DNA from: Bacillota bacterium
Lineage (GTDB): Bacteria > Bacillota > Clostridia > Peptostreptococcales > Anaerovoracaceae
Direction: 5' to 3'
Assembly (NCBI GenBank): GCA_016287035.1
Contig: JAEEVI010000005.1
Location: forward strand, 1-12,236
DNA: 12,236 bases
The notes under the pieces were generated by a model. That model searched no databases. It saw only the letters and a list, made by a program, of their open reading frames with translations, and was not told where the DNA came from. Below are positions 1 through 6,146 of the stretch, in pieces. How positions within the stretch are numbered: position 1 is the first letter of the stretch; each line of letters begins with the position of its first letter. Made by a program: the position numbers and the translations under genes.

Positions 1-235
1 CGAAGATATCGACGGACGCGCCGCTTCCGTGCTTTACGGTTATCGTCGTGGCGAACATGACGAGCCAGATGAAGAGATAGCGCATTATCTCCTCGCTCCA
101 TGAGAGCGAATTGTTGAGCACGTATCTGCAGAACACCTGCAGCGCGCACACCACGGCTATGACGCCGAGCAGCGCTCCGCTGAAATACTGACAGAATCTG
201 TTGATGATCCCGTCAACGTTTTTAATAAGACTCAT
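1..235 (-). CDS. dctQ: TRAP transporter small permease (DctQ family), N-terminal part
   Basis: This is the first 78 codons of a minus-strand gene that runs off the left edge. It begins MSLIKNVDGIINRF, followed by a hydrophobic helix and the stretch VFCRYVLNNSLSWSEEIMRY, then LFIWLVMFATTITVKHGS. The pattern RYVLN-x-SLSWSEE-x-x-RYLFIW is the hallmark of DctQ, the small four-helix membrane subunit of tripartite ATP-independent periplasmic transporters, which works with a large permease (DctM) and a solute-binding protein (DctP). Those partners would lie to the left, outside the window. The ATG at 233-235 is preceded by AAGGAG at 250-255, a rather long 14-nt spacing. The gene lies 121 nt downstream of the MFS gene on the same strand, so it may extend the ior operon or have its own weak promoter. 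Typical substrates are organic acids, including 2-oxoacids; the actual substrate cannot be read from this fragment. Confidence 0.88.
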   Translation of the reverse strand, partial: MSLIKNVDGIINRFCQYFSGALLGVIAVVCALQVFCRYVLNNSLSWSEEIMRYLFIWLVMFATTITVKHGSGASVDIF

Positions 236-320
236 CTTTCTATCTGCTTCTCCTTTATGATCTGCTGCTTAAATTTCTGAGCCTGTTTCCGTTATATAGA
301 TGCGTATTCATTTCTTCTAT

Positions 321-349
321 ATAATAGACCAGTTTTATACTTATTGCAC
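321..349 (-). promoter_or_regulatory. Weak candidate promoter for the TRAP genes
   Basis: In the 121-nt AT-rich gap before dctQ, the minus strand shows GTGCAA (344-349), a 17-nt spacer and TATTAT (321-326). The -10 matches the consensus at five of six positions and the -35 at only three. No hairpin with a U-tract was found in the gap, so read-through from the MFS gene is equally possible. Confidence 0.2.
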
Positions 350-356
350 CCTGTTT

Positions 357-1538
357 TTATCGTCTGCCCGCGCGGCTCCCGAGGAGCACGCCGTCCAGGA
401 CGCAGATCCCTGCCGCTATCACCAGCAGAGGCACCGCGAAAGACCAGCGGTGCGCGCCGTTCTCGATAAGGCTGCCGACCACTCCGGAGAAGAGCGATCC
501 GACCATTATCGACAGGTTCGCGCACGAAAGGTTCGCGGCGTAGTTCTCCTTCGCGTATTCGGAAGACACGAACGCGGCCGTTACGGTCGGTACGCCCCCG
601 TATCCGACGCCCGCGATCAGGAAGCCCGCCGCTCCGAGCAGGCCGTTTCCGGTCCCGGCCGAGAAAGCGATGACCAGCAGCGCCGCTATATACGCGGCGA
701 CGTCGATGAGCATCGTCGGCTTCTTTCCCCTGGAAGCGTAGAGCTTTCCGAAGAAGAACCGGGAAAGACCGTTCGCGACCGACATGCAGCCTACGGCTAT
801 AGTAGCGAGGCCGGCAGCCACTCCGGAAGCCGTCATGACCGTCTTGGCGTGTCCCATGAGGCTCGTCCCGATGCAGTTCGAGAGCGATATCACCGCGAAG
901 AACAGCCAGAACCTTCTGTCCTTCAGCATGACCGCCGCGCTGCCGCGGTCGCCGCTGCCGATCACTTCGTTCGAAGCGAGCAGGAAGGACGCCGCGAGTA
1001 TCGACAGGCAGTCGCACAGCCCGATGAGCAGATATACCGTCCTCCAGTCGACGCCGCTGTCGAGCATCTTAGCCGCGAGGCTCCCGAGGAGCAGTGTGCT
1101 GGCGCCGAAAGCCATGAGCATCGTTCCGGTACGGACGATCTGCTGATCGCTCGTGCTGAAACGGCCTATCTGCTGGAGGATAACAGTATAGGCGAGGCCA
1201 ACTCCGCTGCTGCTCAGGACCCCATAGCTTATATACAGTTGGACTATGTTTCCCGATAAGCGCGACGCTATCGCGAATCCTGCGATCGTGAGCGCGGCCG
1301 CGATACGCATGATGGCCGCGGCGGAGATCCTGTTGAGGAGCCTCCCTGCCGCCAGCATACCGAGGCAGAAGAACGACATCACGACCGTGTAGTTCACGCC
1401 GAGCTGCGCCGCCGTCCAGCCGAAGTTCTGCGCCAGAGGCACGGAAAGGATCGACCAGGAATATATCGTTCCGATGCAGAGCATCGCGACGAAGGCGGAT
1501 ACGAGCGCGGCTGTTTTATTTTGTGAATATTTTGGCAT
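357..1538 (-). CDS. MFS transporter, oxalate/formate antiporter (OFA)-like
   Basis: A 393-residue, strongly hydrophobic protein of the length expected for a 12-helix major facilitator. Helix 1 carries GTIYSWSILSVPLAQNFGW (residues 23-41), the signature opening of the OFA (OxlT-like) group, which exchanges or co-transports small carboxylates. The loop between helices 8 and 9 has GKLYASRGKKPTM (264-276), the second copy of the MFS loop motif. GYGGVP (312-317) and SEYAKENYAANLS (326-338) match the C-half OFA pattern. The ATG at 1536-1538 lies inside the end of buk (23-nt overlap), with a purine-rich GGGGAAGAAA just before it, so translation is probably coupled to buk. Given its place at the end of an arylacetate-forming operon, export of the acid product or uptake of the 2-oxoacid or amino acid is the likely role. 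That is inference from context; the substrate is not visible in the sequence. Confidence 0.85.
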   Translation of the reverse strand: MPKYSQNKTAALVSAFVAMLCIGTIYSWSILSVPLAQNFGWTAAQLGVNYTVVMSFFCLGMLAAGRLLNRISAAAIMRIAAALTIAGFAIASRLSGNIVQLYISYGVLSSSGVGLAYTVILQQIGRFSTSDQQIVRTGTMLMAFGASTLLLGSLAAKMLDSGVDWRTVYLLIGLCDCLSILAASFLLASNEVIGSGDRGSAAVMLKDRRFWLFFAVISLSNCIGTSLMGHAKTVMTASGVAAGLATIAVGCMSVANGLSRFFFGKLYASRGKKPTMLIDVAAYIAALLVIAFSAGTGNGLLGAAGFLIAGVGYGGVPTVTAAFVSSEYAKENYAANLSCANLSIMVGSLFSGVVGSLIENGAHRWSFAVPLLVIAAGICVLDGVLLGSRAGRR

Positions 1539-2583
1539 TTTCTTCCCCGCGCAGTACTCTGAGCGCGCCGCCCGCGAGAGCGTCGAGCTCGTTTTCGCCC
1601 GGTATTATCGTAAAGGGCGCGAAGAATCCCGCGTATTTTTTGATCCCGGACACGAGGCGCTCGGAATACGCTCCGCCGCCCGTCAGGATGATCCTGTCGA
1701 TCTTTCCGCTGACGACGACCGCGAGCTTTCCGATGCACTTGGCGACGTTGAGCGCCATTGCCTCGAAGACGAGCGCAGCCTCTTCGCTGCCTTCGTCTAT
1801 CATCTTCTCGACCTCGCGCAGATCGGACGTTCCGAAGAAATCCACGAGACCGCCCTCGCGCTGTATCTTGCGCAGAGCCTGCTCGCGCGTCCAGCCCTTG
1901 TCGAATATCAGCTTCGTCCATTTGAACGACGGCATGTTGCCGGCGCGTTCGGGAGCGAACGGACCGTCCTCGTCGGAAACCATGTCGATTATCCTGCCCT
2001 TGTGGTGCAGGCTGAGCGTTATGCCGCCTCCGAGGTGTACTACGATCAGAGTATTATCCTTGTATGACAGCGACTCGTCGTTCCTGCACGCGGCGAGAGC
2101 CGCCGCTCTCATATTCAGGTTGTGGCCCTGTCCCCAGCGCCTTATCTCGCGAAGTCCTGTTATGCGCACGACGTCTATCATCTCGTCCACAGTGACGGGA
2201 TCGTAAATGTACGCCTTGACGCCTGCCTTCCGCGCGAGCGTCTGCGCGACCTGCGCGCCGATATTCGATATGTGAAGATCCACAGGCTCCTCGCGAAGCA
2301 CGCGGACGAGCTCGTCCGTGACCTCGATAGCGCCCGCGCTCGCGTGGGGAACGAGTCCGCCTCTCGCGACGGCGCAGTCGATATCCTCCGGCCCTATGCC
2401 TTTCTCTTCGAGCACCTTCTCGATGTCCGCCAGGCGCATCGGGAGCTGGTCGTACGGGGACCTGAAAGCTTTTACCGTTTCGGCGCTGTAGGAGATGTTC
2501 TCCTTCCAGAGCTGCTTTTCGTCTTCGTAGTAAGCTATCTTGGTGGACGTGGAGCCCGGATTTATAACGATTATATGTGCCAT
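1516..2583 (-). CDS. buk: Butyrate kinase-like acyl phosphate kinase
   Basis: A 355-residue protein of the acetate/butyrate kinase (ASKHA) superfamily. It would transfer phosphate from an acyl phosphate to ADP, giving ATP and a free carboxylic acid in the cytoplasm. Visible motifs are NPGSTSTKIA (residues 8-17, phosphate 1), ARGG (73-76), HLGGGI (183-188, phosphate 2), DGPFAPERAG (206-215), LTGGGAYS (300-307, adenosine) and PGENELDALAGGALRVLRGE (328-347). Length matches butyrate kinases. It is odd in two places: the segment usually written SIFHALNxKAVAR reads GQGHNLNMRAAAL (151-163), and the stretch before DGPF is about two residues shorter, lacking the usual NNALDGEGPF. It is therefore a divergent member, perhaps acting on branched or aromatic acyl phosphates. 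The gene begins 1 nt after the ptb stop, with AGGAA upstream. The family call is firm; the substrate is inferred from iorAB. Confidence 0.93.
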   Translation of the reverse strand: MAHIIVINPGSTSTKIAYYEDEKQLWKENISYSAETVKAFRSPYDQLPMRLADIEKVLEEKGIGPEDIDCAVARGGLVPHASAGAIEVTDELVRVLREEPVDLHISNIGAQVAQTLARKAGVKAYIYDPVTVDEMIDVVRITGLREIRRWGQGHNLNMRAAALAACRNDESLSYKDNTLIVVHLGGGITLSLHHKGRIIDMVSDEDGPFAPERAGNMPSFKWTKLIFDKGWTREQALRKIQREGGLVDFFGTSDLREVEKMIDEGSEEAALVFEAMALNVAKCIGKLAVVVSGKIDRIILTGGGAYSERLVSGIKKYAGFFAPFTIIPGENELDALAGGALRVLRGEENAKIFTK

Positions 2584-2584
2584 A

Positions 2585-3502
2585 TCAGTTTCCTGCCTTG
2601 CGCGCCATAGCGCAGCCGAGCGCGATCGAGCAGAGCTTCGACATGCTGCTGTCGCCCCTCGACGGGAGCACGACGGGCACGGACGCGCCGACGACTACGC
2701 CCGCGTTCACCGCGCCGCATAATATCGAAAGCGTCTTCCCCATAAGATTTCCTGCCTCTATATTCGGCAGGATAGCTATATCCGTCCTTCCGCAGACGGG
2801 CGAATCGAAGCGCTTTATCTCCGCCACCTCGGCGGAAAGAGCCAGATCCAGCGAGATCGGTCCTTCGACATATACGTCGTCCCCGAACTCGCCCGCGAGG
2901 CACATCTCCTTGAGCGCGGCCGCGTCGACCGTGGCCTGCATCTTAGGGTTCACGTGCTCCTTCGCGCAGAGCACCGAGACGTTTATCTTTTCTATGTCCA
3001 GAGCTCTCGCGACGGCAAGAGTGTTGCTGAGGATCAGCTTCTTTTTCGCGAGGTCGGGATACATGACCATGCCGCCGTCCGAAGTGATCAGCCAGCGGTC
3101 GTATGCCGGCGATACGTCGAACATCATGACGTGGTTGAGCAGCCCCGAAGTCGGAAGACCGTGCTCCTTGTCGAGCAGCGTCCTGAGGAAATCGGACGTC
3201 TCTACGAGGCCCTTCATTATGAAGTCAGCCTTCTTTTCCTTTATGTAGCTCATCGCGAGCCTGCACGCCTCGATCGTGTCCGGCTGGTCGACGATCTGAG
3301 CGTTCCTGAATCCGAAGCCGCAGTCCTTGCAGAGCTTCTCTATACAGGCCGCGTCGCCTATGAGTATCGGGTCGATGAGACCTTCCTTCTCGGCGTCATA
3401 CAGAGCCTCGATGGTGTGGGCGTCGTTCGCCGCCGCGCATACGAGGCGCGCCTTTTTACCTGTCCTTGCAGCCTCGAGCAGCTGCTGAGCGTTTCTTATC
3501 AT
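2585..3502 (-). CDS. ptb: Phosphate butyryltransferase-like phosphotransacylase
   Basis: A 305-residue phosphate acetyl/butyryltransferase that would convert acyl-CoA plus phosphate into acyl phosphate plus CoA, supplying the kinase encoded next. Family-typical stretches include FIMKGLVETSDFLRTLLDKE, LLNHVMMFDV, the TSDGGM block, HVNPKMQATVDAAALKEM, VEGPISLDLALS, PNIEAGNLMGKTL, VVVGASVPVVLPSRGDS and KLCSIALGCA near the end. Length agrees with Ptb rather than with longer two-domain Pta enzymes. The ATG at 3500-3502 overlaps the iorB stop by one base (TAATG), with GGAGG at 3513-3517, so re-initiation after iorB is expected. Pairing with the kinase makes substrate-level phosphorylation the obvious joint role. 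The acyl group, butyryl versus isovaleryl, phenylacetyl or indoleacetyl, is inferred from the ior genes. Confidence 0.94.
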   Translation of the reverse strand: MIRNAQQLLEAARTGKKARLVCAAANDAHTIEALYDAEKEGLIDPILIGDAACIEKLCKDCGFGFRNAQIVDQPDTIEACRLAMSYIKEKKADFIMKGLVETSDFLRTLLDKEHGLPTSGLLNHVMMFDVSPAYDRWLITSDGGMVMYPDLAKKKLILSNTLAVARALDIEKINVSVLCAKEHVNPKMQATVDAAALKEMCLAGEFGDDVYVEGPISLDLALSAEVAEIKRFDSPVCGRTDIAILPNIEAGNLMGKTLSILCGAVNAGVVVGASVPVVLPSRGDSSMSKLCSIALGCAMARKAGN

Positions 3503-4083
3503 TAAGACACTGCCTCCACTCCGAGCCTGAACGCCTTCTTGTTCATCTCGATGAACGCGGGCTTGACCGTCTTTTCGATTATTCCGTTCCAGTCCACGGA
3601 GTTCTCAAGGCCGAGCCCCTTGACGAGCGCTCCGAGCAGAACGATGTTCATGCACTTCGCGCTGCCGGCCTCGAGCGCCAGCTTTTCCGCGTGGACGACC
3701 GTCACGTCGGCGACCTTCGAAAGGTCCTCGATCGTCGTCTGGGGATATTCCTCGCGTCCCGAAAGGACTTCGGGCGGATAGATCCTGTAATCGCTTATGA
3801 TCAGCTTCGCGTCCGGCTTGAGATAGTTGAGCCATCTCGCGGATTCCGCGGTCTCCATGGAAACGAGGATGTCCGCGCAGCCTTCTCCGATTATAGGCGA
3901 ATAAACCTTCTTTCCGTAGCGGATCTGCGTGGAAACGCCGCCGCCGCGCTGGCTCATGCCGTGTATCTCGCTCATTTTGACGTCAAAGCCCTCTTCAGCC
4001 ATAGCTTCCGAAAAGAGCTTGCTGGCGAGGATAGTTCCCTGTCCGCCGACGCCTACCAGTAAAATGCTTGTAACCTTATCCAT
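3502..4083 (-). CDS. iorB: Indolepyruvate ferredoxin oxidoreductase, beta subunit
   Basis: A 193-residue gamma-type domain of 2-oxoacid:ferredoxin oxidoreductases. With IorA it decarboxylates aryl-2-oxoacids (indolepyruvate, phenylpyruvate, 4-hydroxyphenylpyruvate) to aryl-acetyl-CoA, reducing ferredoxin. The N-terminus has the nucleotide-fold glycine motif LLVGVGGQGTILASK (residues 8-22), followed by MSEIHGMSQRGGGVSTQIRYG, which is diagnostic for IorB, and SPIIGEGCADILVSME. The length is usual for the stand-alone beta subunit. The start at 4083 lies 6 nt after the iorA stop, with a GTAGG-type ribosome site overlapping that stop. Stop and ptb start share one base. The two subunits are expected in equal amounts. 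Confidence 0.95.
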   Translation of the reverse strand: MDKVTSILLVGVGGQGTILASKLFSEAMAEEGFDVKMSEIHGMSQRGGGVSTQIRYGKKVYSPIIGEGCADILVSMETAESARWLNYLKPDAKLIISDYRIYPPEVLSGREEYPQTTIEDLSKVADVTVVHAEKLALEAGSAKCMNIVLLGALVKGLGLENSVDWNGIIEKTVKPAFIEMNKKAFRLGVEAVS

Positions 4084-4089
4084 CTCGAC

Positions 4090-5853
4090 CTACTTTCCGA
4101 TAGCGCCGACAGCGCATACCTGTTTGCAAATCTCGCAGCCCGTGCACTGGATGCTGTCTATGTTCGCCAGATTCGTCTTGCGATCGAACAGTATCGCCGG
4201 GCAGCCGGTCCTTACGCAGGCCTGGCAGCCGATGCACTTGCTCTGATCGACCGTGCACTTGCTGAGCTTTCCGAATTCGTCGATGTCCTGCTGCGTGTAC
4301 TTCTTGAGCGCGCACGGATATCTCGTGATGATGACGGCCGTCTCCTCCTGCGCGAAGCCCCACTTGAGCGCCTCGCGGCATTCCTTCAGATCGAGCGGGT
4401 TGACGACCTTTATATTCTTTACTCCGAACGCGCGGACGATCGCCTCTATGGAGATATCCGCCGTCGGTTCGCCCATCAGCGTATAGCCTGAGCCCGGGTT
4501 GTCCTGATGGCCCGTCATACCGGTGATCCTGTTGTCCAGGATGATCGTAAGGGCCTTGCCCTTGTTGTATACGAGGCCCTCGAGGCTCACTATACCGGTG
4601 TGGAAGAACGTGGAATCGCCGATTATGGATACGACCTTGCGGTCCTTTCCGTACTGCTCGAACGCCTTGTTCATGCCGTGAGCCATGCTGATGCTCGCGC
4701 CCATGCAGATGGTGCAGTCCTTCGCGTTGTACGGTTCGCCGCCGCCGAGCGCGTAGCAGCCGATGTCGCCGCTGATGATGAGGTCCTTGACTTTTCCGAG
4801 CTCCAGGACCATTCCTCTGTGAGGACATCCCGCGCAGAGCGTGGGAGCGCGTCCAACGAGCGGAGTCTTGACGTCCAGGTGCTCGACCTTTTCGCCGAGC
4901 AGGCACTCGCGCACGAGCGTCGGGTTGAATTCGCCCTCGATCGGAAGCTTTTTCTTTCCAATGCAGGGGATCCCGGCGGCCTTGAGCTGATCCTCCATGA
5001 ACGGATCGAGCTCTTCGACCACGTAGAGGGTGTCGAGCGAGCTGGCGAACTTTCTGATGCTCTCGATCGGAAGAGGATAGGAGAAACCTACCTTGAAATA
5101 GTTCGCGCTGTCGCCGAAGGCCTCGCGGGCATACTGGAACGCGATGCCCGACGCGACGACGCCGATCTTAGCTCCGTTGTCGATCGCGTAGTTGAACTCG
5201 CAGCTCTCGGAATACTCGGCAAGCGCCTTGGCGCGCTTTTCTACCTTGGTGTGGAGAAGGCGGGAGATCGCGGGGATCGCGTCGTACTTCATCCTGTTCT
5301 TTACGTACGGGCGCATCTCGGGAAGAACTCTTTCACCGATCTCCACGAGGCTCTTGCTGTGGCAGACTCTCGTGGTCGTGCGCAGCATGACGGGCAGATC
5401 GTACTTTTCGGAGATCTCGAACGCCTTCATCGTCATGTCCTTCGCTTCCTGGCTGTCGGACGGCTCGAACATGCAGATCTTCATCGCTCTCGCGTAGTGC
5501 CTGTTGTCCTGCTCGTTCTGCGACGAATGCATGTACGGATCGTCCGCGGACACCAGCACATAACCGCCGTTGACTCCGGTGTAGGCAAAAGTGAACATCG
5601 GGTCCGCCGCGACGTTCAGACCTACGTGCTTCATCGCCGCGAGCGCTCTGGCTCCCGCCATAGACGCGCCGATGCACGTCTCGACCGCTACCTTTTCGTT
5701 CGGAGCCCATTCGCAGTAGAGCTCGTCCTTATACCTGGAGATATTCTCGAGTATCTCCGTGCTCGGAGTTCCCGGATAAGCGGAAGCGACCTTGCCGCCC
5801 GCCTCGTAGAAGCCCCTCGCTATCGCTTCGTTTCCTGTCAGTAATTTCTTCAT
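4090..5853 (-). CDS. iorA: Indolepyruvate ferredoxin oxidoreductase, alpha subunit
   Basis: With the start at the ATG 5851-5853 the protein has 587 residues and opens MKKLLTGNEAIARGFYEAGG, as IorA proteins do. The N-half is the pyrimidine/transketolase-like domain (SAYPGTPSTEI at 24-34, EWAPNEKVAVE at 48-58). CAGCPHRG (340-347) precedes the TPP-binding domain with GDS (412-414) and DN (440-441). The C-terminus holds two 4Fe-4S motifs: C540, C543, C546, C551 and C570, C573, C576, C580. The enzyme oxidises aryl-2-oxoacids to acyl-CoA and CO2, passing electrons to ferredoxin. It is the first gene of the operon. The frame stays open upstream to 6024, but those residues are unlike the family. No good ribosome site precedes the ATG; a GTG at 5869-5871, six codons earlier, has GAAGG four bases before it and is an alternative start. 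The exact 2-oxoacid preference is not decidable by eye. Confidence 0.95.
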   Translation of the reverse strand: MKKLLTGNEAIARGFYEAGGKVASAYPGTPSTEILENISRYKDELYCEWAPNEKVAVETCIGASMAGARALAAMKHVGLNVAADPMFTFAYTGVNGGYVLVSADDPYMHSSQNEQDNRHYARAMKICMFEPSDSQEAKDMTMKAFEISEKYDLPVMLRTTTRVCHSKSLVEIGERVLPEMRPYVKNRMKYDAIPAISRLLHTKVEKRAKALAEYSESCEFNYAIDNGAKIGVVASGIAFQYAREAFGDSANYFKVGFSYPLPIESIRKFASSLDTLYVVEELDPFMEDQLKAAGIPCIGKKKLPIEGEFNPTLVRECLLGEKVEHLDVKTPLVGRAPTLCAGCPHRGMVLELGKVKDLIISGDIGCYALGGGEPYNAKDCTICMGASISMAHGMNKAFEQYGKDRKVVSIIGDSTFFHTGIVSLEGLVYNKGKALTIILDNRITGMTGHQDNPGSGYTLMGEPTADISIEAIVRAFGVKNIKVVNPLDLKECREALKWGFAQEETAVIITRYPCALKKYTQQDIDEFGKLSKCTVDQSKCIGCQACVRTGCPAILFDRKTNLANIDSIQCTGCEICKQVCAVGAIGK

Positions 5854-5882
5854 GTTCTGCGTTCGCCGCACTGCGCCTTCAC
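5850..5882 (-). other. Possible 10-codon leader ORF overlapping the iorA start
   Basis: In the iorA leader a GTG at 5880-5882 opens a ten-codon frame (MKAQCGERRT) whose TGA overlaps the iorA ATG as ATGA. A perfect AGGAGG lies upstream at 5899-5904 but 16 nt from this GTG and 45 nt from the iorA ATG, too far for ordinary use by either. This could be a coupling leader peptide or chance; there is no evidence that it is translated. Confidence 0.2.
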
Positions 5883-5962
5883 GCCGCGGCGAAATGTCCC
5901 TCCTCTTTCGATCCTCGCGCGGCCGGGACTCGTGTGTCCCCGGAAAAACGATTTCATATTGA

Positions 5963-5994
5963 AAACTGAGATCGCACCGTGATAAAATCAGTTT
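5963..5994 (-). other. Inverted repeat in the iorA leader (possible RNA hairpin)
   Basis: Seven-base arms AAACTGA (5963-5969) and TCAGTTT (5988-5994) are perfectly inverted with an 18-nt loop. In the minus-strand transcript this could form a hairpin within the leader of about 190 nt. No U-run follows, so it is not a terminator. Confidence 0.3.
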
Positions 5995-5998
5995 GCGT

Positions 5999-6010
5999 TG
6001 ATCTTGATCA
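5999..6010. promoter_or_regulatory. Candidate operator: inverted repeat TGATC-TT-GATCA
   Basis: A 5-2-5 perfect inverted repeat lies about 30 bp downstream of the expected iorA transcription start, between iorA and the divergent regulator gene. Position and symmetry fit a dimeric repressor site; the binding protein is unknown. Confidence 0.3.
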
Positions 6011-6022
6011 GACTGCGGTTGC

Positions 6023-6050
6023 AATAATTATTCTTTTTTGTGTAATTATT
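6023..6050. promoter_or_regulatory. Repeated TAATTATT motif near the iorA transcription start
   Basis: TAATTATT occurs at 6025-6032 (within the palindrome AATAATTATT, 6023-6032) and again at 6043-6050, an 18-bp offset. The second copy overlaps the iorA -10 region. It may be a pair of operator half-sites or simply AT-rich promoter sequence. Confidence 0.25.
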
Positions 6051-6077
6051 TTATATGCTGCATCGTATCCTTGTCAA
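6048..6077 (-). promoter_or_regulatory. Promoter of the ior-ptb-buk operon
   Basis: The minus strand has a perfect -35 TTGACA (6072-6077). The -10 is TATAAA (6050-6055, 16-nt spacer) or TAAAAT (6048-6053, 18-nt spacer), each matching five of six consensus bases. Transcription would start near 6042, giving a leader of about 190 nt before iorA. The -35 lies on the same bases as that of the opposite promoter. Confidence 0.7.
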
Positions 6078-6099
6078 CACGATTTATAATATATATATT
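6071..6099 (+). promoter_or_regulatory. Promoter of the divergent regulator gene
   Basis: On the plus strand TTGTCA (6071-6076), a 17-nt spacer and TATATT (6094-6099) give two five-of-six matches at ideal spacing. Transcription would start near 6106, about 40 nt before the TTG start. Its -35 overlaps the iorA -35 on the opposite strand, so both promoters cannot be occupied at once. Confidence 0.55.
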
Positions 6100-6101
6100 A
6101 T
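6086..6101. promoter_or_regulatory. 16-bp perfect palindrome over the regulator -10
   Basis: ATAATATATATATTAT is perfectly self-complementary and covers the plus-strand -10 element. It is a candidate autoregulatory operator, but low-complexity AT sequence makes such palindromes easy to get by chance. Confidence 0.25.
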
Positions 6102-6146
6102 TGATAGAATTTTTTTCTACATCGCTCGACAGAAACAGGTGGCGCC

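Noticed and set aside
300..1259. Plus-strand open frame of 319 codons opposite the MFS gene
   Set aside because: The sense strand encodes a clear 12-helix transporter; this frame is a charged shadow without motifs.
4507..5844. Plus-strand open frame of 445 codons opposite iorA
   Set aside because: It is fully antisense to a well-identified gene, has no recognisable domain, and its composition (Arg, Val, Asp, Ala) is that of a GC-rich shadow frame.
5854..6024. In-frame N-terminal extension of IorA by 57 residues from an ATG at 6024
   Set aside because: The extra residues are arginine-rich and unlike IorA, which normally opens with MKKLLTGNEA. The region carries leader features instead.
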